Assembly (NCBI RefSeq): GCF_042652085.1 | Contig: NZ_JBHSJF010000001.1 | Coordinates: 186,001 to 250,000, forward strand | Source: Flaviflagellibacter deserti | Lineage (GTDB): Bacteria; Pseudomonadota; Alphaproteobacteria; Rhizobiales; Methylopilaceae | Direction of reading: 5' to 3' | Length of the DNA stretch: 64,000 nucleotides | Shown: one piece after another, positions 8,120-15,313 of the stretch | Layout: each line of letters begins with the position of its first letter | Numbering within the stretch: the stretch's first letter is position 1 | Notes under the pieces: model-generated | Seen by the model: the letters and a program-made list of their open reading frames with translations, nothing else | The model's database searches: none | Told to the model about the DNA's origin: nothing | Translations under genes and position numbers: made by a program

Positions 8120-10590
8120 CATTCCGCGAGGACGCGGGTCGGCGGGAAGATGACCTCGACCAAGGTGCCGGTCCCGACCGCGCTCTGGATCGCGAAGGTG
8201 GCGCGGTTCGCCTCGACCAGCGCCTTAGTCAGCGGCAGGCCGAGCCCGCTGCCGCCCCGGCCGCTTGCGGGCGCGAGCTGGCGGAATGGTTCGAGCGCCG
8301 CCGCGATCTCCGCCTCGTTCATGCCGAGGCCGGTATCGCGCACCCTGATCACCGCCTGGCCGAGATCGGTGATCGCGGTCGAGACGATGACCTGGCCGCC
8401 GGCGGGCGTGTACTTCACAGCGTTCGAGACGAGATTGAGCGCGATCTGCTTCAGGCTGCGGAGATCGCCGACCACGTTCGGCATTCGTGGCGCGACGCTG
8501 GTGCGGATGATCACGCGGTTCTGGTTCGCCTGCGGCTGCATCAGCGAGACGGCACCCGAGACCACTTCATTGAGGTTCACCGAGTTGAACGACAGGTCGA
8601 GCTTCCCAGCCTCGATCTTGGCGAGGTCGAGCAGGTCGTTGACCAGGCTGATGATGTGGCTGCCGGACTCGTGGATGTCCTTCAGGTACTCTTTGTAGCG
8701 GGCGCCGCCGACGGGGCCGAACCGCTCCTCCATCATCACTTCGGTAAAACCGAGGATTGCATTGAGCGGGGTACGGATTTCGTGGCTGATGCGGGCCAGG
8801 AAGTCGGACTTGTGGGCGTTCGCACGCTCCGCCTGTTCCTTGGCAGTGCGTAGTTCCTCTTCCGTCTTCTTGAACTGCGTCAAATCCTTGAGGACGGCGC
8901 AGAATTTCGGCTCGCCACCACCAATCCGCCCGAGCGTCATGAACAGCGGGATCGCGCCGCCCTTGCGGGCAACGCCGACGACCTCGCGGCCGTCGTTCAG
9001 CACCGAGGCGACGCCGTTCGACTGCAGCCCGTCGAGGTAATCGAGCGCGGCGCGGTGGCTTTCGGCCGAGAAAAGCAGGGTGAAGCTTCGGCCCTCGAGC
9101 TCGGCGGCCTCGTAACCAAACAGCGCCTCGGCGCTGCGGTTCGCGGAGGCGATGCGGCCGTTGCGATCAACCACGATGACGCCGTCGGTCGCGGTGTCGA
9201 GGATCGAGCGCAGTTCGCGCTCGTTCGCCGTTTCGGCGCCGCCGGAAGGAAGCTGCGGTTCCGGGGTGACGACGAGCAGGCTCGCGGCGGCACCTTCCCA
9301 GCGCGTCGTCTTCAGGACGCTCTGGACCGGCTGCACGGTGCCATTGGCCGAGCGGAGATTGAGCTTGCCCGGCGCGTCGGCACGTTCCTCGAACAATCTG
9401 TCGAGCCCATGTAGCGCGAGATCCTCGACCGCGGGCATGCCTGCCATTGCGAGGAACGCCTTGTTGGCGAACAGCGGCGTGCCGAGCCGGTGGATGACGA
9501 TGCCGCTCGGCAATTCGCCGAGGACGCGCAGCGCATCATCGTCGGATGCCGTTGGGGCGGAAGGTTCAGAAGCGGTGGCCTGGTTCGCCGGCTGAGGGGC
9601 AGGCCAGGATACCGAAGCCGACGAGATGCGCTTCGCCTCGGCCGGCGGAGAAGGCGTCCCGCGGTCGCCCAGCGCTCGGCCGATCTCCTGGAACGCATTG
9701 TGTTCGCTCGGCTTCAACCCCGGTCGGAGCGGCTGGCGGAACGGCAGGATCGGCGAAGGCAGGAGCGGCGGCGGTTCATGGCGCTCCTCGTGCGGCAGGA
9801 CTTCCTGCTCGGCCCGAACGGTTTCCGTTTCAGCCTGCTCCGGATCGCCGGTCGCTGCCTCAGCCCTGACCTCGATGGCATCGAACTCCTCGCCGCGAAT
9901 GACGGCGAAGCCGCGGAAACCGAGGAAGGTGCGCTCGCGATCGAACACCGGTAGGCCGGCGAGTTCAGCGGGGACGCGGCGCGTCCGGCCGAGTGGCCAG
10001 TCGACGCTGACGCCGCTCCAGGTATCGCGCCGGGTCAGCGCCGAAGCCAGCTTTCCGGCCTTGTCGATATCGAATTCCGAGCAGAGGTCGTTCCAGGTCC
10101 GGCCGACCAAAGTCAGGTCATGATCGAGCGCGGCGGCGATCTCGTCGGAGAGCAGAACCAATTGACCGTTCTGGTCCGACTGCCAGACGAAGCGGGACGG
10201 AAGGTGGACCGGCTCCGCGCGCACCGCTTCGCTGGCCTCAGGCACCGCTTCGATCTCGTTCGCGACGTCGGCGCTGAACAGCACGGCCGGCCCGCCATCG
10301 ACGCCCTCGAGCAATTCCGCATGGCAGGGCGAGAGGCTGTTGCTGCCGTTGAGCCGCAGGCTAAGCGGGCTCGGCTGCTCGGTACGGCGGACGAAGGGAA
10401 GGACGAGCGCGATCTGATCGCTCAGTGCGGTGCTCATCCCGTCGTGGCCGAACAAAGTCTCGGCGGCGGGATTGGCCCAGATCAGCTCCGCGCTTTCGGC
10501 CGACACGGCAAACGCCGGGGCAGTCGAATCCGCGAACGCCGCGATGCGCGGGTGGTCGGCGAGATTTGATATCGTCGGCGCGTCGGTCAT
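8119..10590 (-). CDS. Multi-PAS sensor histidine kinase, PdhS/PleC/DivJ-like
   Basis: 823-residue kinase with no clear membrane helix. The N-terminal half has PAS-like segments (about 15-120, 145-250, 345-440) joined by Pro/Ala-rich linkers. A well-formed PAS domain (about 460-580: RSILDTATDGVIVVDRNGRI) precedes the HisKA box with H603 (ISHEIRTPLNAILGF). The stretch FGPVGGARYKEYLKDIHESG and DLAKIEAGKLDL is typical of the PleC/DivJ/PdhS kinases that control DivK and cell polarity in alphaproteobacteria. ATPase motifs are NLVSNAVKYTP, RDTGLGM and GSGLGLPLTKAL. A TTAA-N7-TTAA CtrA-type box lies 15-29 bp before the ATG. The family placement is from memory; a more general PAS kinase is possible. 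Confidence 0.85.
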   Translation of the reverse strand: MTDAPTISNLADHPRIAAFADSTAPAFAVSAESAELIWANPAAETLFGHDGMSTALSDQIALVLPFVRRTEQPSPLSLRLNGSNSLSPCHAELLEGVDGGPAVLFSADVANEIEAVPEASEAVRAEPVHLPSRFVWQSDQNGQLVLLSDEIAAALDHDLTLVGRTWNDLCSEFDIDKAGKLASALTRRDTWSGVSVDWPLGRTRRVPAELAGLPVFDRERTFLGFRGFAVIRGEEFDAIEVRAEAATGDPEQAETETVRAEQEVLPHEERHEPPPLLPSPILPFRQPLRPGLKPSEHNAFQEIGRALGDRGTPSPPAEAKRISSASVSWPAPQPANQATASEPSAPTASDDDALRVLGELPSGIVIHRLGTPLFANKAFLAMAGMPAVEDLALHGLDRLFEERADAPGKLNLRSANGTVQPVQSVLKTTRWEGAAASLLVVTPEPQLPSGGAETANERELRSILDTATDGVIVVDRNGRIASANRSAEALFGYEAAELEGRSFTLLFSAESHRAALDYLDGLQSNGVASVLNDGREVVGVARKGGAIPLFMTLGRIGGGEPKFCAVLKDLTQFKKTEEELRTAKEQAERANAHKSDFLARISHEIRTPLNAILGFTEVMMEERFGPVGGARYKEYLKDIHESGSHIISLVNDLLDLAKIEAGKLDLSFNSVNLNEVVSGAVSLMQPQANQNRVIIRTSVAPRMPNVVGDLRSLKQIALNLVSNAVKYTPAGGQVIVSTAITDLGQAVIRVRDTGLGMNEAEIAAALEPFRQLAPASGRGGSGLGLPLTKALVEANRATFAIQSAVGTGTLVEVIFPPTRVLAE

Positions 10591-10604
10591 CAGGTCCGCG
10601 AGCG

Positions 10605-10619
10605 TTAATGAACCCTTAA
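10605..10619 (-). promoter_or_regulatory. Candidate CtrA-binding site
   Basis: TTAA-TGAACCC-TTAA matches the alphaproteobacterial CtrA consensus TTAA-N7-TTAA exactly. It lies just upstream of the PAS kinase start at 10590, where CtrA could repress or activate that gene. Confidence 0.55.
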
Positions 10620-10776
10620 TTGACTAGAGCATCGCCAAAACAGGGTCCATGCGACGCGGAGCCTACGCACCGGTTGATTCGTTTGAGAGTTAATATCAAC
10701 AGGGATCGCGATGACGCATCACGGTCTTGCCGTCAGAGACGATTTCTCCTACGTAGACCCCGTCGACCAGACGTGT

Positions 10777-10853
10777 GCAGCTATAGCTCAGTTGGTTAGA
10801 GCACCAGATTGTGGATCTGGGGGTCCCCCGTTCGAGCCGGGGTAGCTGTACCA
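10777..10853 (+). tRNA. tRNA-His (GTG)
   Basis: Full cloverleaf with CCA encoded. The acceptor stem is GCAGCTA/TAGCTGT, the D-arm GCTC/GAGC, the anticodon arm CCAGA-TTGTGGA-TCTGG with anticodon GTG at 10811-10813, and the T-arm CCCCG-TTCGAGC-CGGGG. The base before position 1 is T, not the usual G-1, and the discriminator (position 73) is A, not C. This matches the known alphaproteobacterial departure from the universal tRNA-His identity. Its 3' half is repeated at 14102-14152, so it served as the attachment site of the adjoining island. Confidence 0.97.
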
Positions 10854-10856
10854 TTT
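10806..10856 (+). repeat. attL: tRNA-His 3' half, direct repeat copy 1
   Basis: 51 bp from the anticodon stem through CCA and three following T, identical to 14102-14152 (offset 3296). It is the attachment-site copy that keeps the tRNA intact. Confidence 0.92.
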
Positions 10857-11147
10857 ATTCTTAAATATCAATAGCTTAGCGGGTGTGAGCTGCAGCGCTC
10901 GGGTTGTCTGTGGCTCCGAGTGTGCTCCAGTGTGCTTTTGCGCCAAAATCTGGGAGTCCGTGTGCCGGAAAACAGAAAAAGCTAAATTTTAACAATGGTT
11001 TGTTCTCTAAAGACGAGACATTCCTTGGTCGCACGTTCCGATCCAATTTTTGCACGAAGATGGCTGAGTGTGTTCGACGTGAGCTTGACCTAAGCAGACA
11101 ACTTAGGCGTTCATTCAGCAACTGGAATGTCGATTCCGAGGCTAAAG
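10857..11147. other. Island left-end non-coding region
   Basis: 291 bp with no credible gene. It contains the GTGTGCT repeats at 10918-10940 and an AT-rich stretch at 10980-11000. A promoter for the two following genes presumably lies here, but I cannot point to one with confidence. Confidence 0.5.
10918..10940. promoter_or_regulatory. Island left-end tandem sites (GTGTGCT)
   Basis: GAGTGTGCTC directly followed by CAGTGTGCTTTTG. Related copies at 13972-14006 mark the other end of the island. They are candidate arm-type integrase sites or operators for the island regulator. Confidence 0.5.
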
Positions 11148-11489
11148 ATGGACGGCTTCTACAGCGCGTTTTTTACCGGTCTGGCTGGTAACAGCGTAGG
11201 TATGTTCGTTTTCAAAAGCGGTGTGATCCTGGGTACTGATATCGGTGGGATGCACTACGACGGCAGCTACCAAGTCGATGAAGCGGCTGGCAACATCACG
11301 GGCCGAATCGTTTATGTGATCCCGGCAGGCACGAGTCTCATCACGGGTGTATCAAACACCAATCAGCCCTTGAGAGTCGAATTCCCACTTGAACTACCGC
11401 TGCACTTCGCCGACGGGCGTGTTGTCACGATTCAAACGCCTAGCGGCACGATCAATGCACGATTTCAAAAGCTAAGGGATTGGATCTAA
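11148..11489 (+). CDS. GrlR-like small protein of the tRNA-His island
   Basis: 113 residues from ATG 11148, which has GAGG 8-11 nt upstream. The opening MDGFYSAFFTG, then GMFVFKSGVILGTDIGGMHYDGSY and a run of beta strands ending in TINARFQKLRDW, resembles the GrlR family as I remember it. GrlR is the lipocalin-like partner that inhibits the GrlA activator of type III secretion in enteropathogens; stand-alone relatives are common in accessory regions and mostly unstudied. No secretion genes or GrlA are present here, so a role in secretion is unlikely. The gene is followed after 2 nt by a membrane-anchored protein gene, which suggests a functional pair. Family assignment is tentative. Confidence 0.65.
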   Translation: MDGFYSAFFTGLAGNSVGMFVFKSGVILGTDIGGMHYDGSYQVDEAAGNITGRIVYVIPAGTSLITGVSNTNQPLRVEFPLELPLHFADGRVVTIQTPSGTINARFQKLRDWI

Positions 11490-11491
11490 CC

Positions 11492-12028
11492 ATGACCGCG
11501 ATGGACGTAGTGAACATCGTCGCGATTATTGTGGGCCCACTCCTAGCGGTGTTGATCACCCGTTGGCGAGATAATCGAAAAGAAAATATCCGCCGTCGTA
11601 GTGATATATTGGAAGCCCTTATGAAGACGCGGCCATTGCGTCTGTCATTTGAGCATGTTGGTGCCTTGAATCTGATCCAAATGGAGTTCTTTGGGAAGAG
11701 GTCAGTCATAGATGCATACAAGAGGTATCGAGATCATCTGTCCCAGGACTTCCCACAGGGAGATGGCGCCGGGAAGCGCTTCGTGGAAACGAGGGATGAT
11801 CTATTCGTGGAGCTTATTCACGCGATCGCGTCCGATCTAAACTATAAATTCGATAAGAAGGATATCGAGAAGCTTTCCTACGGTCCGGTTGGCTGGGAGA
11901 ATGACGAAAGCGCCGTGCGAATGATCCGTACGCTCGCGATCAACGTGCTCACAGGTCAACAACCGCTTCCGGTCAGTATCCGCCCTCCGAATGCTCCGGG
12001 ACAGATGTTCCCACCTCCGCCCCCCTGA
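11492..12028 (+). CDS. N-terminally membrane-anchored accessory protein (DUF6680-like)
   Basis: 178 residues from ATG 11492 (a TTG at 11480 overlaps the previous gene). Residues 5-24 form one membrane helix (VVNIVAIIVGPLLAVLITRW), followed by a cytoplasmic helical region: RRRSDILEALMKTR, FEHVGALNLIQMEFFG, VIDAYKRYRDHL, DDLFVELIHAIASDL. A Pro-rich tail ends the protein. The pattern anchor, then R.D.L.ALMKTR, then ALN.I.MEF is, from memory, that of DUF6680 proteins, found in accessory and defence-rich regions with no known function. The start lies 2 nt after the GrlR-like stop, so the two are very probably cotranslated. No catalytic motif is visible. Confidence 0.75.
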   Translation: MTAMDVVNIVAIIVGPLLAVLITRWRDNRKENIRRRSDILEALMKTRPLRLSFEHVGALNLIQMEFFGKRSVIDAYKRYRDHLSQDFPQGDGAGKRFVETRDDLFVELIHAIASDLNYKFDKKDIEKLSYGPVGWENDESAVRMIRTLAINVLTGQQPLPVSIRPPNAPGQMFPPPPP

Positions 12029-12048
12029 CCAATTCGAATCCGGTATTG

Positions 12049-13059
12049 TCACGGAGCCGAAGTCGCCATTTTCGGGATGCTCGCGACTAGGCCCGTCGGA
12101 AGGTCTGGGGCGCCGCCGCCTTTCGTATAACCGGTGTCTTGTGGGGCAAAGATACACGCCGCCGCATAGTTCAGCACCACATCCCTCCGCTCCTCGCTCT
12201 TTGCTGCGTCTGCTAACGCAGTAAAGGTCAGAAGTGCATTGTAGCGATGCCGGTTGATGATGGCGTTGTGCTTGTGAGACAGAAAATTACGAGCTGCCAG
12301 AAAAAGCATGTAAGCGATAACGCCGAACACAAGCACCTTGCTAATCGCAAGCTGCGCCATTGCGTAAGGGCCCCCATCGGCCAACCAAGGTATCTTGTGT
12401 AAGAACGTCGACAGTACGGCAAAAGTGGCGAGGCCGACTGCAACGTAAATGGTCTGCCAGCGCCAAGTCGCTGCGTCAGCATCGTGGCGGTCGCTTTCAT
12501 CCTTGAAGTACGTCGCTTGCTGAGCAACACCTTGCTCGAGGGCAACCTTCCTGACGTCGGATAGAATCCGGTCCGCCTCCTCGCGCAAGCTTCGGAGATC
12601 CTCGGAAGTCTTGGCTGCCAAATCCTTAGACGCTTGCATCGAGCTGCGCGCTTCAGCTTCCAATGCACTGAAATCTCGAAGCCGTGAGGCTCCGTAAGCG
12701 ATCAGCGGGGCAACTTGATCGAAGGTAGTATCATAAGAGGATTCAAGCTTTGAGATGAGGGAAGTTCTGAGGCTGTAAGGATCTTGCGCTGTCTTAGGGT
12801 CAAACGTGACGATCTCTTCGAGCCGACTATAGGTCGCATCCGCGGCAGATTTTAGCTTACTCAGGTGTGTCTCGGAGAGTTCTCCTAAGTATTGCGAGGG
12901 AAACTGCCGGAATAATGCAACAAGACGAGAGGCTGGTTCAACCGCTTCCAAAAAGTTGAGAGCTTCACCAAGGCGCTCAAGGCGGGGTAAAGAGGCCACA
13001 TCAAAGGCCTGGATGCGTTCGAGCGATTGTTGCGTGGGTTCAATATCTTCCTTGGCCAT
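12049..13059 (-). CDS. Coiled-coil protein with two membrane helices (island cargo)
   Basis: 336 residues from ATG 13059, which has a strong GGGGGG ribosome site. The N-terminal 190 residues are helical with coiled-coil character (SSMQASKDLAAKTSEDLRSL). Two membrane helices follow, near 202-220 (TIYVAVGLATFAVLSTFLH) and 238-258 (AISKVLVFGVIAYMLFLAAR). The last 70 residues are cytosolic and contain NRHRYNALLTF, VVLNYAAACIF and DTGY. I recall this tail (an N-A-L helix, then C-I-F and T-G-Y) at the C-terminus of many accessory membrane proteins of unknown role, but cannot name a family. The gene converges on the 178-aa gene, with 20 bp between stops. AT-rich codon use marks it as acquired. Confidence 0.78.
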   Translation of the reverse strand: MAKEDIEPTQQSLERIQAFDVASLPRLERLGEALNFLEAVEPASRLVALFRQFPSQYLGELSETHLSKLKSAADATYSRLEEIVTFDPKTAQDPYSLRTSLISKLESSYDTTFDQVAPLIAYGASRLRDFSALEAEARSSMQASKDLAAKTSEDLRSLREEADRILSDVRKVALEQGVAQQATYFKDESDRHDADAATWRWQTIYVAVGLATFAVLSTFLHKIPWLADGGPYAMAQLAISKVLVFGVIAYMLFLAARNFLSHKHNAIINRHRYNALLTFTALADAAKSEERRDVVLNYAAACIFAPQDTGYTKGGGAPDLPTGLVASIPKMATSAP

Positions 13060-13284
13060 CGTTCCCCCCATTTTATGGGACCATTTCACGGTCGAAAATC
13101 TGTGTCGAGTCTCCGCTCTGTTAAGGACCGTCAGTCTGGCCCGGACCCGTCTTTCTTCCCTAGGAACTATGTTCGACAGCTGCGCCTGACGTATTCCATC
13201 GGAAACGCAGCGCGACTAAGTATCGCCTCGGCCCGATGAGTTCGGCGGAAATTGTCACCTAGAAAAGACAAGGCAGGAAAGGTA

Positions 13285-13503
13285 ATGAAAGATCATCTTC
13301 ATATTATAAGTGACCTCCTCTGGGAGGTGTGCACAGAAATAGATTTGCATTATGATGATAAAGATTTTCCGAGTTTAGGCACGATGATGTTCAGAGTCGC
13401 CAGCGGTATTGCCGCACTACGCTTAGATGGGATTCCGGTCCCTGAGGTGGCGAACCAGATGTTGGCCAAATACGAACGCGCGGTCGGTACGTTGATGCAT
13501 TGA
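13285..13503 (+). CDS. Small island protein, unknown
   Basis: 72 residues from ATG 13285, with AGGAAAGG just upstream; an in-frame ATG at 13252 lacks such a site. It is helical and acidic in the first half (HIISDLLWEVCTEIDLHYDDKDFPSLG) and ends GIPVPEVANQMLAKYERAVGTLMH. No domain recognised. It is AT-richer than the chromosomal flanks. A perfect 10-bp hairpin follows the stop. Confidence 0.6.
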   Translation: MKDHLHIISDLLWEVCTEIDLHYDDKDFPSLGTMMFRVASGIAALRLDGIPVPEVANQMLAKYERAVGTLMH

Positions 13504-13509
13504 ATTGGG

Positions 13510-13533
13510 GGAAGGAGCCTGGCGGCTCCTTCC
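13510..13533. terminator. Hairpin between convergent island genes
   Basis: Perfect 10-bp stem GGAAGGAGCC/GGCTCCTTCC with a TGGC loop, no T-tract. It sits between the stops of the 72-aa and 138-aa genes and may end transcription from both sides. Confidence 0.5.
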
Positions 13534-13540
13534 GCCGACC

Positions 13541-13957
13541 TTAGCTCTTGATCTGATGAGTCCTGGTACTGACCAGATCGATTAGATCTGTACCAATCAT
13601 CGTCGCTATGCCGATCAGCTCGGTGAGGGTGAAATCGTGGAAGCCCTTCTCCATCGATGAGGCCGTGATTCGGCTTGTGTTGAGCCTCTCTCCAATTTCC
13701 GAGACGTTCGCTTGTTCTAAAGCTCGGTACATTCCGATCTGCACGCCGACGCCGTAGTGAAGCGGGCTAATCGGCTTTTGTTCGCCGAACCTTTTCCGCC
13801 CGCCGCGTCGGCGGTTTCCTTCTCCGCGATGAGCTTCTCGACGCTTCATGAGCTTCATCAACGTCGATTCGCTCCGGCCGTACTTCAGGGCGAGGTCGCC
13901 ATAGGAGAAGTCACCCGTTTCAAAGTCCCGCACGGCCGCATCATGCCATTCAGTCAT
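13541..13957 (-). CDS. Double helix-turn-helix regulator of the island
   Basis: 138 residues from ATG 13957 with GAGAG upstream. Residues 1-40 look like an HTH (EWHDAAVRDFETGDFSYGD, then LALKYGRSESTLMKLMKR), as in phage regulatory proteins. A basic linker (RGEGNRRRGGRKRF) leads to a second HTH of XRE type (RALEQANVSEIGERLNTSR, then FTLTELIGIATMIG). It is the only DNA-binding protein in the island and the likely regulator of its genes. The GTGTGCT repeats at 13972-14006 lie directly upstream of its start, where they could act as its own operator. Confidence 0.7.
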   Translation of the reverse strand: MTEWHDAAVRDFETGDFSYGDLALKYGRSESTLMKLMKRREAHRGEGNRRRGGRKRFGEQKPISPLHYGVGVQIGMYRALEQANVSEIGERLNTSRITASSMEKGFHDFTLTELIGIATMIGTDLIDLVSTRTHQIKS

Positions 13958-13971
13958 TACTCTCAGCCTCT

Positions 13972-14006
13972 CAGTGTGCTCGGAGTGTGCTCGACAAAAG
14001 CACACT
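13972..14006. promoter_or_regulatory. Island right-end repeat cluster (GTGTGCT)
   Basis: CAGTGTGCTC at 13972, GGAGTGTGCTC at 13982 and the inverted copy ACAAAAGCACACT at 13994. The reverse complement shares AGTGTGCTTTTG with the left end (10929-10940). The sites lie between the regulator start and the island boundary. Confidence 0.55.
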
Positions 14007-14101
14007 CAACTGCAGTTTCGCCGTCAATTTTGAGGGCGCCGGGGGCTAAACAACTCAAGAGCTTCTAAGGGGTTTCGTCGTCAGATGTGTCAGATCCCTT
14101 A

Positions 14102-14152
14102 AGATTGTGGATCTGGGGGTCCCCCGTTCGAGCCGGGGTAGCTGTACCATTT
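14102..14152 (+). repeat. attR: tRNA-His 3' half, direct repeat copy 2
   Basis: Identical over 51 bp to 10806-10856 and not preceded by a tRNA 5' half, so it is the displaced end created by integration rather than a second gene. Confidence 0.92.
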
Positions 14153-14177
14153 TTCCTCAAGCACTTAGCCCGAGGGT

Positions 14178-14320
14178 CGCGCCGCACAACGGCGGAGACA
14201 TGGCTGGGCGTGCTCCTCGTGCGCGCCGTATCGACCGAACATTTCTACCGCATCGTGTACGTGCTGATGCTGACGATCGGCGTCAAACTCTGCTGGGACG
14301 GCTTCAGCGGCTTCCAATAG
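14178..14320 (+). pseudogene. 3' remnant of a TauE/SafE-type membrane exporter gene
   Basis: The frame ending at the TAG at 14318-14320 encodes TAETWLGVLLVRAVSTEHFY and RIVYVLMLTIGVKLCWDG. This is the last membrane segment and C-terminus of the sulfite exporter TauE/SafE family, usually about 250 residues. The rest of the gene is absent: the frame runs back into the attR repeat and nothing matching lies on the other side of the island. A deletion at or after island insertion is the simplest explanation. Confidence 0.65.
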
Positions 14321-14338
14321 CCTCGGCAGACCTCCGCG

Positions 14339-15199
14339 CTAGGAAGCTTCCGCGACCGGGTTTCTCAGGACGCCAATACCCTCGACTTCCACCTCGACCA
14401 CGTCGCCTGGCTTCATCCATACCGGCGGCTTGCGCGCGTAGCCCACGCCCGAAGGCGTTCCCGTCGCAATGACGTCGCCGGGTTCCAGCGTAGTGATTTG
14501 CGAGAGCAGGGATACGGTCCGAGCGACGCTGAAGATCATGTCAGACGTGTCGCTGTCCTGCATGGTCGTGCCGTTGAGGCGCGTGGAAATCCTCAGGCCG
14601 CGCGCGCCCGGGGGCAGGGAGTCCGCCGTTGCGATGACCGGCCCCAACGGCCCCGTTCCATCGAAATTCTTGCCCGCCGTCCACTGGGTCGTCTTGCGCT
14701 GGAAGTCACGCACCGAGACGTCGTTCATGATCGTGTAGCCGAAGACGTAGTCGAGTGCCTGCTCTTCGGGCACGTCGTGGGCGGTCTTGCCGATTACGAT
14801 CGTCAGTTCGCACTCGTAATCGAGCTCCTCCGACACCGTCGGCCGGATGATCGGGGCATTGGGCGCCACTAGCGTCGATTGGAGCCGGATGAAGAGGGAT
14901 GGATAATCCGGGATCGGATTTCCGCCCTCCTTGGCGTGAAGTGCATAATTCAATCCGAGGCAAAGCACTTTGCCCGGCCGTGGCACGGGCGGCAGGAGTT
15001 CGACCGAGGCGAGCGGGATGCCGACTCCCTGGCGCGGCAGGGCCGCCTTGACCTTCGCCAGGAGTTCCGCCCCGGCCTTGATGACGCCGATCATGTCTTC
15101 GGGTGCGTCGGAGACGAGATCGCTAAGGGCGAATACGGCGTCGGCCTGGACTACGCCGACTTTCTCTCCGGTTGATGTCCGGTATGTCGCGAAATGCAT
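14339..15199 (-). CDS. Fumarylacetoacetate hydrolase family protein
   Basis: 286 residues from ATG 15199 (MHFATYRTSTGEKVG). The C-terminal two-thirds are the FAH hydrolase/isomerase fold: VLCLGLNYALHAKE, the metal-binding acidic set in ELDYECELTIVIGK, then NDVSVRDFQ, GKNFDGTGPLGP and DVIATGTPSGVG. Such enzymes hydrolyse or decarboxylate beta-keto acids, including acylpyruvates and 2-hydroxyhepta-2,4-dienedioate. The exact substrate cannot be read from the sequence. A semialdehyde dehydrogenase gene lies 114 bp upstream on the same strand, which points to a small catabolic unit. Confidence 0.88.
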   Translation of the reverse strand: MHFATYRTSTGEKVGVVQADAVFALSDLVSDAPEDMIGVIKAGAELLAKVKAALPRQGVGIPLASVELLPPVPRPGKVLCLGLNYALHAKEGGNPIPDYPSLFIRLQSTLVAPNAPIIRPTVSEELDYECELTIVIGKTAHDVPEEQALDYVFGYTIMNDVSVRDFQRKTTQWTAGKNFDGTGPLGPVIATADSLPPGARGLRISTRLNGTTMQDSDTSDMIFSVARTVSLLSQITTLEPGDVIATGTPSGVGYARKPPVWMKPGDVVEVEVEGIGVLRNPVAEAS

Positions 15200-15313
15200 G
15201 GGGCGTTTTTCTCTTTTCGTTTGGGTGCGAGCATAGCCGCCGAGGCGCGGCAATCGTGCGCTGCAGGGAGCGCGGACTGTGGGATGAAGAGGTAGGGAAC
15301 AAGGTGGGACCGC

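Larger units (their letters stand above)
10857..14152. mobile_element. tRNA-His-integrated genomic island without recognisable integrase
   Basis: The 3.3-kb region lies between the tRNA-His gene and a 51-bp direct repeat of its 3' half. Base composition is more AT-rich than the flanks and codon use is less biased. It carries five ORFs (11148, 11492, 12049, 13285, 13541), none with tyrosine or serine recombinase motifs. Short GTGTGCT repeats occur near both ends. It could be a decayed element, a satellite mobilised by an integrase in trans, or a cargo segment whose integrase has been deleted. Confidence 0.85.

Noticed and set aside
10857..14101. Hidden integrase or transposase in the tRNA-His island
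   Set aside because: None of the frames in the island shows a tyrosine recombinase R-H-R-Y pattern, a serine recombinase start or a DDE transposase; none could be supported.
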